A stretch of 64,000 bases of DNA from contig RDNZ01000007.1 of NCBI GenBank assembly GCA_011364905.1, positions 32,742 to 96,741 of the forward strand. The letters run 5' to 3'. Origin of the DNA: Candidatus Thorarchaeota archaeon. Lineage in GTDB: Archaea; Asgardarchaeota; Thorarchaeia; Thorarchaeales; Thorarchaeaceae. The notes below the pieces were generated by a model. That model worked only from the letters and a program-made list of their open reading frames with translations, made no database searches and had not been told where the DNA came from. Below are positions 1 to 8,089 of the stretch, one piece after another (within the stretch, counting starts at the first letter, position 1; each line of letters starts with the position of its first letter). The translations under genes were made by a program, and so were the position numbers.

Positions 1-11
1 AGGAAAAAGCA

Positions 12-641
12 ATGAAATTAATCTATGACACAGCTCTGATTCCAATTATTCGTGTTGAGTCGGCGGATATTGCTTTCAAAGTGGCGGATGCATTTTTGCA
101 GGGAGGCGTTCCCATCATAGAAGTGACCATGAGCGTTCCAGGCGCTGTCGAGGTTGTGCAACAACTTGTAGAGAAGTTTGGTAATAAGGTCCTGATAGGT
201 TCAGGGACTGTTGTTAGCGGGAAAATGGCTGAGGAAGTCATCAAAGCTGGAAGTGAGTTCATTGTGAGCCCTAATTATTCTCGTGATTTGATTGAGACTG
301 CAATGAAACATGACAAGCCAATTATACCAGGAGCCCTCACGCCCACTGAGATCTATGATGCATACACAATGGGGGCAGATGCGGTCAAAGTATTCCCGTG
401 TGGTATGGTGGGGGGTGCGGATTATCTGAAAGCCATAAGAGGGCCACTGCCCCACATCCCGCTCGTCCCAACTGGTGGCGTAGAACTAGAAACTGCAGGG
501 TCCATGCTTGAGGCAGGAGCATATGCGCTTGGTGTTGGTGGAGCAATCACTGACAAAAAAGCCATCAAGGAAGGCCGGTATGAAGTAATTACTGAGAATG
601 TTAGTAAATTTCTTGAGATTGTAAAGGACTACAGGAGGTAA
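12..641 (+). CDS. eda: KDPG/KHG-type 2-keto-3-deoxy aldolase
   Basis: Class I aldolase of the KDPG (2-keto-3-deoxy-6-phosphogluconate) / 4-hydroxy-2-oxoglutarate family, a cytosolic TIM barrel that cleaves the sugar acid to pyruvate plus an aldehyde. Seen in the 209-residue protein: the family glutamate in IIEVTM (E37), GSGT at 63-66, the PGALTPTE segment at 106-113, and the Schiff-base lysine in the VKVFP motif (K126), then a GGV phosphate-binding-like turn. Length is typical. ATG at 12 follows AGGAAAAAG, a plausible ribosome site at the window edge. It runs in the same direction as the oxidoreductase genes up to 4.0 kb, which suggests sugar-acid or hydroxyacid breakdown. Exact substrate cannot be told from sequence. 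Confidence 0.93.
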   Translation: MKLIYDTALIPIIRVESADIAFKVADAFLQGGVPIIEVTMSVPGAVEVVQQLVEKFGNKVLIGSGTVVSGKMAEEVIKAGSEFIVSPNYSRDLIETAMKHDKPIIPGALTPTEIYDAYTMGADAVKVFPCGMVGGADYLKAIRGPLPHIPLVPTGGVELETAGSMLEAGAYALGVGGAITDKKAIKEGRYEVITENVSKFLEIVKDYRR

Positions 642-688
642 AATGCCGATTTAGGAAATCGAAAAGGTAGAAGGGAGAACAGATCAAG

Positions 689-961
689 ATGATTGAGGGA
701 TATTATAAAGAAAGACTGACTAAAGTGATTCAAAAGAAAACGTTTGGTCAGCTTGAGAGGTTTGCGCTAGACAGTGCTGGAAACACAAAGGTATACAAGC
801 TAAGAGAAGTATTGCAGACATTTGATCCGGTTCATCTAACCATGTACATGGTAGGTGTTTGTGGAAGAAAGATTAAGGTGAAACTCAATACTTTCGATTT
901 CCCTGATGGCGAACGTAGGGTAGGAATTGAGTTCATTGAGGTTCTTAAATGGGATGAATAG
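689..961 (+). CDS. Small conserved-looking protein of unknown function
   Basis: A 90-residue protein that I do not recognise. It has no membrane segment or cysteine pair; it is basic at the N-terminus and ends in a strand-rich region (IKVKLNTFDFPDGERRVGIE). Start ATG is 8 bases after a purine-rich GGGAGAACAG stretch. It lies 47 bases after the aldolase and on the same strand as the genes around it, so co-transcription is likely. Codon use looks like its neighbours, which supports coding. Function is unknown. Confidence 0.6.
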   Translation: MIEGYYKERLTKVIQKKTFGQLERFALDSAGNTKVYKLREVLQTFDPVHLTMYMVGVCGRKIKVKLNTFDFPDGERRVGIEFIEVLKWDE

Positions 962-1085
962 AGAATCCTCAGAACAGTAGCAGAGCAGCAAGATATACAG
1001 CCAGAACGATCAATCAATATGAACCTTTAAGAGATATAACTAAATCCAGCGCTAAATCTGTACATTCTCATAGGAGCACTTAGAG

Positions 1086-1412
1086 ATGACTCAGGACCTA
1101 CTAGAACTTATGCAAGAACGAATCACAATCGGATTAGAAAGAGAGAAGACCCATGAAGCGATACAAGGGTGGGAACGCACAGTCCAACTTACACTGAAGG
1201 AAGGACCACAGTACCACTTCATTGTCAAAGACAACAATATCACAGTTCACGAGGGACCTATCGATGATCCAGATATGAGGATCCAGAGTGATGAGGACAC
1301 GATTCGGAAACTGTTTCTTGAAGAGATGAGCGCAAGCTCAGCCATCTTTAAACGCAAGTTGAAAGTGAAAGGATCGACTTCTGATCTCATGAAGATAAGA
1401 CACATTTTCTAG
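1086..1412 (+). CDS. SCP2-like sterol/lipid-carrier domain protein
   Basis: A 108-residue protein resembling the SCP2 (sterol carrier protein 2) fold. Seen: an N-terminal helix, then a strand-rich core (TVQLTLKEGPQYHFIVKD, then a DPDMRIQSDEDTIRKL segment), and a C-terminal KLKVKGSTSDLMKI segment, the order found in stand-alone SCP2 domains, where the late K-G-D/S-region helix closes a hydrophobic pocket. Such proteins bind lipids or acyl-CoA in the cytosol. It ends 18 bases before the flavoprotein gene, so it probably shares its transcript. The ligand is unknown. The family call rests on pattern only and is moderately sure. Confidence 0.65.
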   Translation: MTQDLLELMQERITIGLEREKTHEAIQGWERTVQLTLKEGPQYHFIVKDNNITVHEGPIDDPDMRIQSDEDTIRKLFLEEMSASSAIFKRKLKVKGSTSDLMKIRHIF

Positions 1413-1430
1413 GTCATAGGGGGAAAGCGA

Positions 1431-2843
1431 GTGGCAATTGACAAGAAGATTGCAAAGGAATTTGAAAATGCAGTCGGGGCCGAATATGTATCAACAAGAC
1501 CTGATGTTCTACTAACATATTCACAGACTGCGTCCATGGCAGTCGAGCCTGTTATTCCATCTGCGGTTATTCGTCCAGCAAATGCGAAAGAGGTATCTCA
1601 GATACTAAAGTTGGCAAACAAGCATAGGATACCTGTGACTCCTCGGTCGGGAGGATCTAGTCTTCAAGGAGAAGCCATCCCAAAACCGGGAGGAATTGTT
1701 GTCGACCTTTTGAGACTGGGTGGCATCACTCTTTACGAAAATCTCCGTTCCGTAACAGTTGGAGCAGGGGTCACTTATGGAGAACTAGACAAATTTCTAG
1801 CTAAGCATGGTCTCTTCCTCCCAGTTTATCCAGAGTCTTCTTTGGTCTGTACTGTTGCGGGTAATGTGGCCGTGAATGGAGCGGGTGTTGGTTCTAGTCT
1901 ATATGGGTGCACTGGCGAGATGGTTCTCGGACTAGAAGTAGTTCTCCCTGATGGCACTATCATACAGACCGGTTCGGAAGCAAATCCAAATTCGCCAGGG
2001 CCATTCATCCGATATGCCTTTGGTCCAGATCTGACAGGTTTGTTCATTGGCTCACTTGGTAGTTTTGGAATTATTACAAAGGTATCAGTGAAGACATTCA
2101 AACGGATGAAGTACTTTGACTATAACATGTACGGATTTGATACTGTTGAACTTGCGGAGCAGTTCCTCATTGAAATTAAACAGAACGACATCAACGGTCT
2201 CTTCACCTCTATCTACTCAGGAGAAGTCCTTGACTTATTCATGGACATGCTCTCGGAGGAACTTGGGTTCCCACCATTTGAGCATGCAGAGCGCACTGTA
2301 TCAATGACAATAGGTCGCGTACGTGAAGACATGCTAGAGAGTGACGCTAAACTTGCACGCGAGATATGTGAGAGATTGGGAGGGAGAGTACTGAATGTCC
2401 GAGAAATGCCACAGCAAGAATGGGAGGGGCGCTTTTGGAACTTCGTTCGAGCCTCGTACATACACGGATGGCATTGGAGGACACTTTACCATCATCAGAC
2501 TCCAACGAACTCGCACAAATCAGTAGACATCATAATGGATGCAATGGACAAATACAGGTTTCTTGGTCATACAGCTGGCTTTCAATCAGGACATAGCAGT
2601 ATGAACCTCTATCCTCACCTCTACTTCGACCCGCAAGACAAAGATGAAGAAGAAAAGGTTGTAAAGGCCCACCAAGAAATAGCGAAAGCCTTGTTCAAAT
2701 CGGGAGCAGTTCCCTTCAAGCTTGCTGAGTTTTGGAAGGATGCGATTGAGGACATGGATGAGTACATGGACTTTCTCAAACATATAAAGAACTCAATTGA
2801 CCCGAACAACATAATGAATCCGGGAGTGCTTGGAGGGATCTAA
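1431..2843 (+). CDS. FAD-linked oxidase, GlcD/D-lactate dehydrogenase type
   Basis: A 470-residue member of the PCMH-type FAD oxidoreductases (GlcD, D-lactate dehydrogenase, alkyldihydroxyacetone-phosphate synthase). N-terminal FAD domain: RPANAKEVSQILKLANKH, then VTPRSGGSSLQGEA, which binds the FAD diphosphate, then VGAGVTYGELD and AGNVAVNGAGVGSSLYG. The C-terminal part is a substrate cap domain ending NIMNPGVLGG, as in GlcD. The start is GTG at 1431 after GGGGGAAAGCGA. It lies four bases before an Fe-S protein with two CCG domains, so the two very likely form one membrane-associated hydroxyacid (lactate or glycolate) dehydrogenase. The exact substrate is inference. Confidence 0.92.
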   Translation: MAIDKKIAKEFENAVGAEYVSTRPDVLLTYSQTASMAVEPVIPSAVIRPANAKEVSQILKLANKHRIPVTPRSGGSSLQGEAIPKPGGIVVDLLRLGGITLYENLRSVTVGAGVTYGELDKFLAKHGLFLPVYPESSLVCTVAGNVAVNGAGVGSSLYGCTGEMVLGLEVVLPDGTIIQTGSEANPNSPGPFIRYAFGPDLTGLFIGSLGSFGIITKVSVKTFKRMKYFDYNMYGFDTVELAEQFLIEIKQNDINGLFTSIYSGEVLDLFMDMLSEELGFPPFEHAERTVSMTIGRVREDMLESDAKLAREICERLGGRVLNVREMPQQEWEGRFWNFVRASYIHGWHWRTLYHHQTPTNSHKSVDIIMDAMDKYRFLGHTAGFQSGHSSMNLYPHLYFDPQDKDEEEKVVKAHQEIAKALFKSGAVPFKLAEFWKDAIEDMDEYMDFLKHIKNSIDPNNIMNPGVLGGI

Positions 2844-2846
2844 TCA

Positions 2847-4007
2847 ATGGCAGAGATAGATCTTGACGAACTCATAGAGAACTTACTTCAATGTCGTAGG
2901 TGCGGCATCTGCCGCAATGCGGTCTATGAGGAAAGAGGATTTGATGGAGTTTGTCCGGTCTGGAAGAACTCCCCTGGGTTTGAAACCAGTTTTATGCGTG
3001 GCCGGATTCAGGTTGCTTTAGCACTCTTGGAAGGAGTTCTTGAAAAGACTCCAGAGAATTCTGAAGCGCTTTTTTCATGTACCCTCTGTGGAAACTGCAC
3101 CGAAATCTGTGCCGCAGAGTTCAATCCTGCGGATTGCCTTGAGGAAGTCAGAGCAGTCCTGAATGATATTCCTAATGATGTTCGTGATGCAATAGCAGAG
3201 AAGATAATCCAGTTTGATAACCCCTATGAGAAAAACAGGAGTCTTAAACGCGAGTGGATTAAGGAGGTAGGTTTTGAGATTCCAACCTCTGGTGAAGTCC
3301 TCTACTTCACTGGATGTACTGCAGGGATGAAGCTTCCAACTGTCGTCATATCGGCAGCAAGAATACTCAAAGCCGCAAATATTGAGTTCGCGGTCCTTGA
3401 AGAGGAACCATGCTGCGGTAGCGTCATGTTGCGAACAGGAAAAACAGATGAGGCCCGTCTTAATGCACAGAGGGTAGTAAGCGCAATTCAAAAGTCTGGA
3501 GCGAAAAAAGTCATTGTTACTTGCGCAGGATGTTTAAAGACCCTTCGAGAGGATTTTCCGAAGTTGGGACTCGAGATTCCCGAAGTCCTGCACATAACCG
3601 AGATCTTACAGGAAACTGCGGCGTGTAAGAAGCTGAAGCTCAAACCGGTGACAAAAAGACTCAAGGTGACATATCACGATCCCTGTCACCTATCTAGAGC
3701 TATGGGAGTTTATGATGCGCCAAGAGAAGTAATCATGTCAATACCCAACATTGAGTTTGTCGAAATGGAAACAAGTAGAGAAACTGCAATGTGCTGCGGA
3801 GCTGGAGGGGGTCTTCGTTCATATGATCCTGAGCTTGCAAAGAAGATTGCCGCAGACAGAGTGATGAGTGCTCATGAAGTTGGGGCGGAGATAATAGCTA
3901 CTGCGTGTCCGTTCTGCGAGAGCAATCTAAGGTTGGGAGCTGAGCAAATAAACAGCTCAATTCGGGTTGCAGATATTGTGGACTTAATAGCTGAGCGCCT
4001 GATGTAA
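2847..4007 (+). CDS. Fe-S oxidoreductase with two CCG domains (GlcF/GlpC/HdrD-like)
   Basis: A 386-residue electron-transfer subunit. Two N-terminal ferredoxin-like cysteine clusters are seen: CRRCGICRN (C16, C19, C22) with a more distant CP partner, and CTLCGNCTEIC (near residue 78). Two CCG domains follow: YFTGC...EEEPCCGS and TYHDPCH...CCGAGGG, the latter ending in TACPFCESN. CCG domains bind non-cubane Fe-S clusters in heterodisulfide reductase and are found in lactate and glycolate oxidases. The start ATG lies four bases after the flavoprotein stop, with GGAGGG as ribosome site. It probably passes electrons from the GlcD-like subunit to the quinone pool or a soluble carrier. The first cluster has wide spacing, as in GlcF. 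Confidence 0.92.
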   Translation: MAEIDLDELIENLLQCRRCGICRNAVYEERGFDGVCPVWKNSPGFETSFMRGRIQVALALLEGVLEKTPENSEALFSCTLCGNCTEICAAEFNPADCLEEVRAVLNDIPNDVRDAIAEKIIQFDNPYEKNRSLKREWIKEVGFEIPTSGEVLYFTGCTAGMKLPTVVISAARILKAANIEFAVLEEEPCCGSVMLRTGKTDEARLNAQRVVSAIQKSGAKKVIVTCAGCLKTLREDFPKLGLEIPEVLHITEILQETAACKKLKLKPVTKRLKVTYHDPCHLSRAMGVYDAPREVIMSIPNIEFVEMETSRETAMCCGAGGGLRSYDPELAKKIAADRVMSAHEVGAEIIATACPFCESNLRLGAEQINSSIRVADIVDLIAERLM

Positions 4008-4019
4008 AAAACAACAAAG

Positions 4020-4047
4020 GGCAGGCATCACCTTAGTAACGCCTGCC
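4020..4047. terminator. Hairpin between convergent genes
   Basis: GGCAGGC at 4020-4026 pairs perfectly with GCCTGCC at 4041-4047, loop 14 bases. It sits between the converging Fe-S oxidoreductase and SSB genes. There is no T-run directly beside it, so a termination role is inferred from position. Confidence 0.4.
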
Positions 4048-4072
4048 GCATCAATAGTAGTGCGAATCTGTT

Positions 4073-4570
4073 TCAATAGCCTCTGCTTCGGTCGCGATAT
4101 CCACCGCCACCGCGACGATCTCGGTCCCCATATCCACGGCCTCGGCCATATCCCCGACCGCCACCGCCACCGCCACCGCCATAGCGTGGACGTTGTTCGT
4201 GCTCTTCCGCACTCATGTCAACTTCATTGTTGACCTCTTCGATGGCTTCCTCAGCGTCCTTGAGGGTACCGTAACGTCCGATGTTGAGTCTAAGATGACC
4301 CTGAAAGAGAGTCGTGTATCCATTCTCGAGCCGGTAGGTCTTCTCATCTTCTATCTCATCGATTGAAGCATCCCATAATGGAACTGTCACAAGACCAGTA
4401 CTGTCTCCAACAACCGTATCGCAGACACGGTGGTTTTCTCCATCAGCCCTGGATGTCACTTCCCTGACTTCTCCTTTCTCAATCACCTTGAATGAGATAT
4501 TCACACTCTTCATTCTTGGTTTAAGTTCTGAAATTTGAGCCTCAATTGGCTCTCTCTCTTGATATCCCAT
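4073..4570 (-). CDS. ssb: Single-stranded DNA-binding protein, OB fold with RGG tail
   Basis: A 165-residue protein of the Sulfolobus/RPA-like SSB type. Residues about 15-105 form one OB fold: KVIEKGEVREVTSRADGE, then VGDSTGLVTVPLWD, then YRLENGYTTLFQGHLRLNIG, which match the strands and the aromatic DNA-stacking positions known in crenarchaeal SSB. An acidic linker follows, then a flexible C-terminal tail of glycine, arginine and tyrosine (eight consecutive glycines, RGYGRGRGYG, RDRR). It should coat single-stranded DNA, and perhaps RNA, in replication and repair. The ATG follows AGGTGATAGACC. RGG tails commonly drive protein contacts or phase separation; that role here is inference. It might share a transcript with the upstream 4699-5034 reading frame. 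Confidence 0.9.
   Translation of the reverse strand: MGYQEREPIEAQISELKPRMKSVNISFKVIEKGEVREVTSRADGENHRVCDTVVGDSTGLVTVPLWDASIDEIEDEKTYRLENGYTTLFQGHLRLNIGRYGTLKDAEEAIEEVNNEVDMSAEEHEQRPRYGGGGGGGGRGYGRGRGYGDRDRRGGGGYRDRSRGY
4158..4181 (-). repeat. Hexanucleotide repeat coding poly-glycine in SSB tail
   Basis: Four uninterrupted CCACCG-type units on the plus strand encode the run of glycines in the SSB tail. Such a tract can change length by slippage. Confidence 0.75.
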
Positions 4571-4698
4571 GGTCTATCACCTTGGATTTGCAGGCTTTCA
4601 AAAGTAGAATCTTCCTCAGGGATCGCAAAGCTGTGCCTGGAACTCTGGAGCTTGTGATTCAACTAATCTTTGAGGGCACTGCTACTCTATCGGGATAT

Positions 4699-5034
4699 CT
4701 AATTCCCTTTAAACTCTTGTCTAATATCTGGAAAGTCCAAAATGAGGTGGACGATTGTAGACACCCAGACTTGGTGCCCGATTTTGCGGGCTCGAGGTCC
4801 ACCCTCTTTTGTTATTTTGAACATGAGTGGCGCTCCAATGCACACATTGTCAAGACACCTCTCTGAACCCTCGGGGGTGAGAGCACGAATTTCCCTGCAG
4901 ATGGATAATTCGTATACGCCTACGCAATGCGGTCGCATCGTTTCCACGACTATCGACGATGCGTGGAGCAATGGGGCATCCGACCAATCGTCCAAGATAT
5001 TGTATGCAACATACCAACATAAGTCCTTCCCCAA
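4699..5034 (-). CDS. Doubtful small protein, alternatively noncoding RNA
   Basis: An open frame of 111 codons (TTG start) upstream of ssb on the same strand. The protein is unrecognised, rich in cysteine (five), and ends in a plausible mixed charged/hydrophobic region (FKITKEGGPRARKIG). The opposite strand is also open for about 110 codons, and the same DNA can fold into a closing 10-bp helix with several internal hairpins, so an RNA gene is a real alternative. A palindromic TATA-like CTTATAAG at 5075-5082 could serve as promoter for this strand. Later starts are possible. I cannot decide between protein and RNA. Confidence 0.4.
   Translation of the reverse strand: MGKDLCWYVAYNILDDWSDAPLLHASSIVVETMRPHCVGVYELSICREIRALTPEGSERCLDNVCIGAPLMFKITKEGGPRARKIGHQVWVSTIVHLILDFPDIRQEFKGN
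4748..4994. ncRNA. Candidate structured RNA, five hairpins inside a long-range helix
   Basis: TGGACGATTG (4748-4757) is perfectly complementary to CAATCGTCCA (4985-4994). Inside this helix are GCCCG/CGGGC (776-780 with 787-791), CAATG/CATTG with CACA loop (836-849), CTCTC/GAGAG enclosing ACCC-TCGG-GGGT (859-883), ACGAATT/AATTCGT (885-913) and CGCATCGT/ACGATGCG (934-963); internal coordinates are given as 4000 plus these. The pairing works on either strand. On the plus strand a TTTAAA box at 4709-4714 would start transcription near 4735. The region lacks the conserved motifs I know for RNase P RNA or SRP RNA. It competes with the small reading frame at 4699-5034. Confidence 0.35.
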
Positions 5035-5074
5035 TGTTCAAAAATCATTCAACTATTCTATACTCATAGAATAA

Positions 5075-5082
5075 CTTATAAG
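5075..5082. promoter_or_regulatory. Palindromic TATA-like element
   Basis: CTTATAAG lies in an AT-rich stretch (5041-5090) between the inositol phosphate synthase gene and the divergent 4699-5034 frame. Being palindromic, it could serve either direction. For the plus gene the more upstream TATACT at about 5059-5064 fits spacing better. Confidence 0.35.
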
Positions 5083-5095
5083 AAATCAACAGGAC

Positions 5096-6193
5096 TTGGC
5101 TATAATAGAGCCAAAGGTGACGTATTTGAACGGAATAAAGGTCGCGATAGTTGGAGTTGGCAACTGTGCGAGTGCACTTGTTCAGGGTGTTGAATTCTAT
5201 AAGAGTGCAAAGACTGAAGATGAACTGATTGGATTAAACCATCTTGATTTTGCAGGATATCATGTGAAGGATATTCAGTTCGTGGCAGCCTTTGATGTTA
5301 CAGACACCAAAGTTGGCTTTGATCTTGCAGAAGCCATCTTTGCCGAACCAAACAATGTGATGCGGTTTGCAAAAGTTCCAACGACTGGAGTCAAGGTGTT
5401 GAAAGGTCCTGAGCTTGATGGTGTAGACGACATGCTAAGAGGGATCGTGAAAGTTGCATCTGGGGATGAAGCTGATGTAGTCAAGGTCCTCAAGGATTCA
5501 GGTGCTGAAATGCTCATCAACTTGATACCTGGCTCAGCTGAACAGGCCACGAAGTTCTATGCCAATGCCGCACTGGAGGCGGGCTGTGCATACATTAATG
5601 GCACGCCAATTCCAATTGCATCGGATCTAGAATGGAGTAAGAAGTTTGAGGAGAAAGGATTGCCTCTAGTTGGCGATGACATTCAGGACCAGCTCGGTTC
5701 TACTGTGTTTCATCGAAACATACTACAACTCTTAGTATCACGAGGAGTCAAAGTTGACAAAAGCTATCAACTAGATGTTGGAGGCGGCGCTGAGTCTTTA
5801 GACTCGCATTATCGAGGTAGGATGAGAAAGAGAGGCGTAAAAAGTGAGGCAATTAGTCAAGACTTGCCCTATGATGCGCCATTGGTTGCTGGATCAAGCG
5901 ACTACATTCCTTTTATGGATAATGCGCGAGACTCGTATTTCTACATCAACGGACGACAGTTTGGAGGAGCTCCAATCAAGATTGACATCAGAATGGAGGT
6001 CACGGATGGACCAAATGCTGGCCCAATACTCATGGATGCAATCAGGGGAACAAAGCTTGCTCTGAAAAGAGGTCTTGCGGGGTCTCTAGAGTCAATCTCA
6101 GCTTATGGTTTTAAGATGCCACCGACCCCTACGACAATGTATAGAGCTGAGAGATGGGTTGAAGAGTTCTTATTGGGTAAGAAAAGAAACTAG
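5096..6193 (+). CDS. ino1: myo-Inositol-1-phosphate synthase
   Basis: A 365-residue NAD-dependent inositol-phosphate synthase of the archaeal type, converting glucose-6-phosphate to inositol-3(1)-phosphate for archaeal phosphoinositol lipids and compatible solutes. Seen: N-terminal Rossmann motif VAIVGVGNCASALVQG, then GDDIQDQLGSTVFHR, the conserved active-site region, and LDVGGGAESLD, followed by a DNARDSYFYINGRQFGG segment with typical MIPS spacing. Length matches archaeal and actinobacterial enzymes. The start used is TTG at 5096 just after AGGAC; GTG at 5117 is an alternative closer to the Rossmann strand. It stands alone; its 3' end faces the glycosyltransferase gene. Confidence 0.93.
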   Translation: MAIIEPKVTYLNGIKVAIVGVGNCASALVQGVEFYKSAKTEDELIGLNHLDFAGYHVKDIQFVAAFDVTDTKVGFDLAEAIFAEPNNVMRFAKVPTTGVKVLKGPELDGVDDMLRGIVKVASGDEADVVKVLKDSGAEMLINLIPGSAEQATKFYANAALEAGCAYINGTPIPIASDLEWSKKFEEKGLPLVGDDIQDQLGSTVFHRNILQLLVSRGVKVDKSYQLDVGGGAESLDSHYRGRMRKRGVKSEAISQDLPYDAPLVAGSSDYIPFMDNARDSYFYINGRQFGGAPIKIDIRMEVTDGPNAGPILMDAIRGTKLALKRGLAGSLESISAYGFKMPPTPTTMYRAERWVEEFLLGKKRN

Positions 6194-6211
6194 CTGAGAA
6201 TAAACAGCTAG
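6190..6211. terminator. Hairpin overlapping the ino1 stop
   Basis: CTAGCTG (6190-6196) pairs with CAGCTAG (6205-6211), loop of eight bases. It includes the stop codon of ino1 and lies before a convergent gene. Termination role is inferred. Confidence 0.3.
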
Positions 6212-6261
6212 GGAATGAAGCAAGTCTTCAAACGAGCTATTCTTCATACTCCGTCGATTCA

Positions 6262-7854
6262 TCAAAGAAATGTCGTGTATAGACCACCCTGTATAACATC
6301 ATCGGGAAGGCTCGATGAGAATAGTATGAGGTTATCTATTAGCCTGCTTCTCTCAGACGGCATCACTACGTAAAACGACACCGTACTGGCATGTGCAACT
6401 ATATTGTGGTGAATGGTCCAGTTGCCAACCTGCTCCCAATCATCAGGGATGTACTTATCCGCATACACTATTGCTATTTTGACACCTCGCTCTGTAGCAA
6501 TGTTCTGCAACATAGTCGCACTCATTGATCCATTGAGTAGCGCTTCTCCTATTTCAAGAGTACCAATTCCCCATTTGTCAACACACACAATGTCTGAGAG
6601 ATAATTCACACAACCAATATCATTGACCATAATAGTTTCACCCGTATAGAAGTTATTGAGAAAGAGGCCCATCTGATATTGTTGTTCATAGATGTTGTTA
6701 GAAGCAAGAGGGGTCCAAACGACAGCTAGAACGCCTCGTCCCGCCAGGGGTGCTACGAACAGAATGACAAAAGCGAATCCATACAGGCGTTTCTTTTCCA
6801 GAGATCTTCCTTTCAATGACATCCAGAGAGATGACAAATCTAAGTTGGAGATGAACTGATGGCCTTGAATTGAAATGGCGATGACTCCAATCGCGACTAG
6901 ATAGGCCTCATACCTGAAGAACCATCCAACTCGACCCAGCAGAACATGTAACAGAAGGGTTGGAACGAATATCAGTTTTAATACATTGTTAATGTGCCAG
7001 AAGCCATATTCTCTAGCGCTTGTCAACTTGACAGAGGCGAGTAGGAGTGCAACCAAGTGAGGCGATACTAATAAAGAGCCAAAACCGCGAACGAAAAAGA
7101 AGGAAACGCCTTCATCCATTGCGTTGACACTCTTCACAAGCAGCGAGTTCGAAATAAGCAGCCAACCATTTTGTGCTGACACGATACCGTATGCAATCCA
7201 CGGAAGTGCAGCCATAATCAGAACCGCCAAAGCATAGACCCATTTTCTCCGCAGCGCAAAAAGACAGACTACCGGCAAAGCTAGAAAAACTGTTTCAATA
7301 CGAAATGCAGAAGCGAAAAAGGTGGCAATCAACATGAGGAGTAATTGACTCCTGGTGCTGGCTTCTCCAAGCGAAAGAATCCTCGCAGCGAGAACAAAAA
7401 GGACAATGGAGAAAACAACATGAAACGTGTGCTCCATCCCTGTGAAGACAAGACCAGGCAGTGAGGTAAAAAAGATGAACGATATCAGAACAACAGTGAG
7501 GTATCTCGAGTTCATTTCCGTGTCTTTTAGCAAAACATAGAGTATCACCACAGCAATCGAGGCAGCAAAGACATTGAGAACAAGTGGGACCAAGTCAGAA
7601 ACTCCAGTCAGAATAAAAACTGCAGAGATCATCAAATTCCAAATTGGCGATGAAGAGCTTGAGCTGAATCCGTATCGAGTCACGCCAAAAATCGAGTATT
7701 CGGTCAGATTCTTGGATATCGCAAGATGAATGTAGGCGTCGTCAAGTGTATATACCATCAAACCTGAATTGATAATCAAGATTGAGACATACATTACGGC
7801 AAGCGATATCCAGAGGCAGGCAAGTGCTATTATCACCGGAAGATGTTTCGCCAT
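6262..7854 (-). CDS. Polytopic membrane glycosyltransferase (GT39/ArnT-like)
   Basis: A large membrane protein (530 residues from ATG 7854; 561 from GTG 7947) with about ten hydrophobic helices and a soluble C-terminal part. After the first helix comes TLDDAYIHLAISKNL then RYGFSSSSSSPIWN; the paired acidic residues on the first external loop followed by the serine run are typical of lipid-linked-sugar glycosyltransferases of the GT-C class. It probably transfers a sugar from a polyprenyl-phosphate donor at the outer membrane face. ATG 7854 follows AAAGGTGGAAAA, a good ribosome site, so I prefer it; a TATATATA at 7966-7973 would place the transcript start close to the GTG alternative. The acceptor is unknown. 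Confidence 0.78.
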   Translation of the reverse strand: MAKHLPVIIALACLWISLAVMYVSILIINSGLMVYTLDDAYIHLAISKNLTEYSIFGVTRYGFSSSSSSPIWNLMISAVFILTGVSDLVPLVLNVFAASIAVVILYVLLKDTEMNSRYLTVVLISFIFFTSLPGLVFTGMEHTFHVVFSIVLFVLAARILSLGEASTRSQLLLMLIATFFASAFRIETVFLALPVVCLFALRRKWVYALAVLIMAALPWIAYGIVSAQNGWLLISNSLLVKSVNAMDEGVSFFFVRGFGSLLVSPHLVALLLASVKLTSAREYGFWHINNVLKLIFVPTLLLHVLLGRVGWFFRYEAYLVAIGVIAISIQGHQFISNLDLSSLWMSLKGRSLEKKRLYGFAFVILFVAPLAGRGVLAVVWTPLASNNIYEQQYQMGLFLNNFYTGETIMVNDIGCVNYLSDIVCVDKWGIGTLEIGEALLNGSMSATMLQNIATERGVKIAIVYADKYIPDDWEQVGNWTIHHNIVAHASTVSFYVVMPSERSRLIDNLILFSSSLPDDVIQGGLYTTFL

Positions 7855-7964
7855 CCATTTTTCCACCTTTAACGCCTTCCTGCCAAGCTCAAAACTGAAG
7901 CGCGCATGAAATATCCAGTCAGCTCCTGCCGAATCGGATTTGAACACGGTTTTATTTCTTTTGC

Positions 7965-7973
7965 AATATATAT
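7965..7973 (-). promoter_or_regulatory. TATA box for glycosyltransferase gene
   Basis: ATATATATG-type stretch about 25 bases before the GTG alternative start and 110 bases before the preferred ATG. Archaeal TATA spacing predicts a start of transcription near 7943. Confidence 0.4.
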
Positions 7974-8089
7974 GACATCCAATCTTGACCTTTACAGAAT
8001 CCCCTTGTATTTTACAGCTCCACTGTTACAAAATTGGAGAGCCGCAATACGGTGAGAATCACTCGTGGGGATTAGCAAACTCTTTAGAA

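Noticed and set aside
4748..4994. RNase P RNA or SRP RNA
   Set aside because: The conserved P4/CR-I and CR-V sequences of RNase P and the GGAAG-type S-domain motif of SRP RNA are missing on both strands.
4742..5074. Plus-strand 110-codon open frame
   Set aside because: Serine-rich, no ribosome site, overlaps the helices and the opposite frame; probably a shadow of RNA or of the minus-strand frame.
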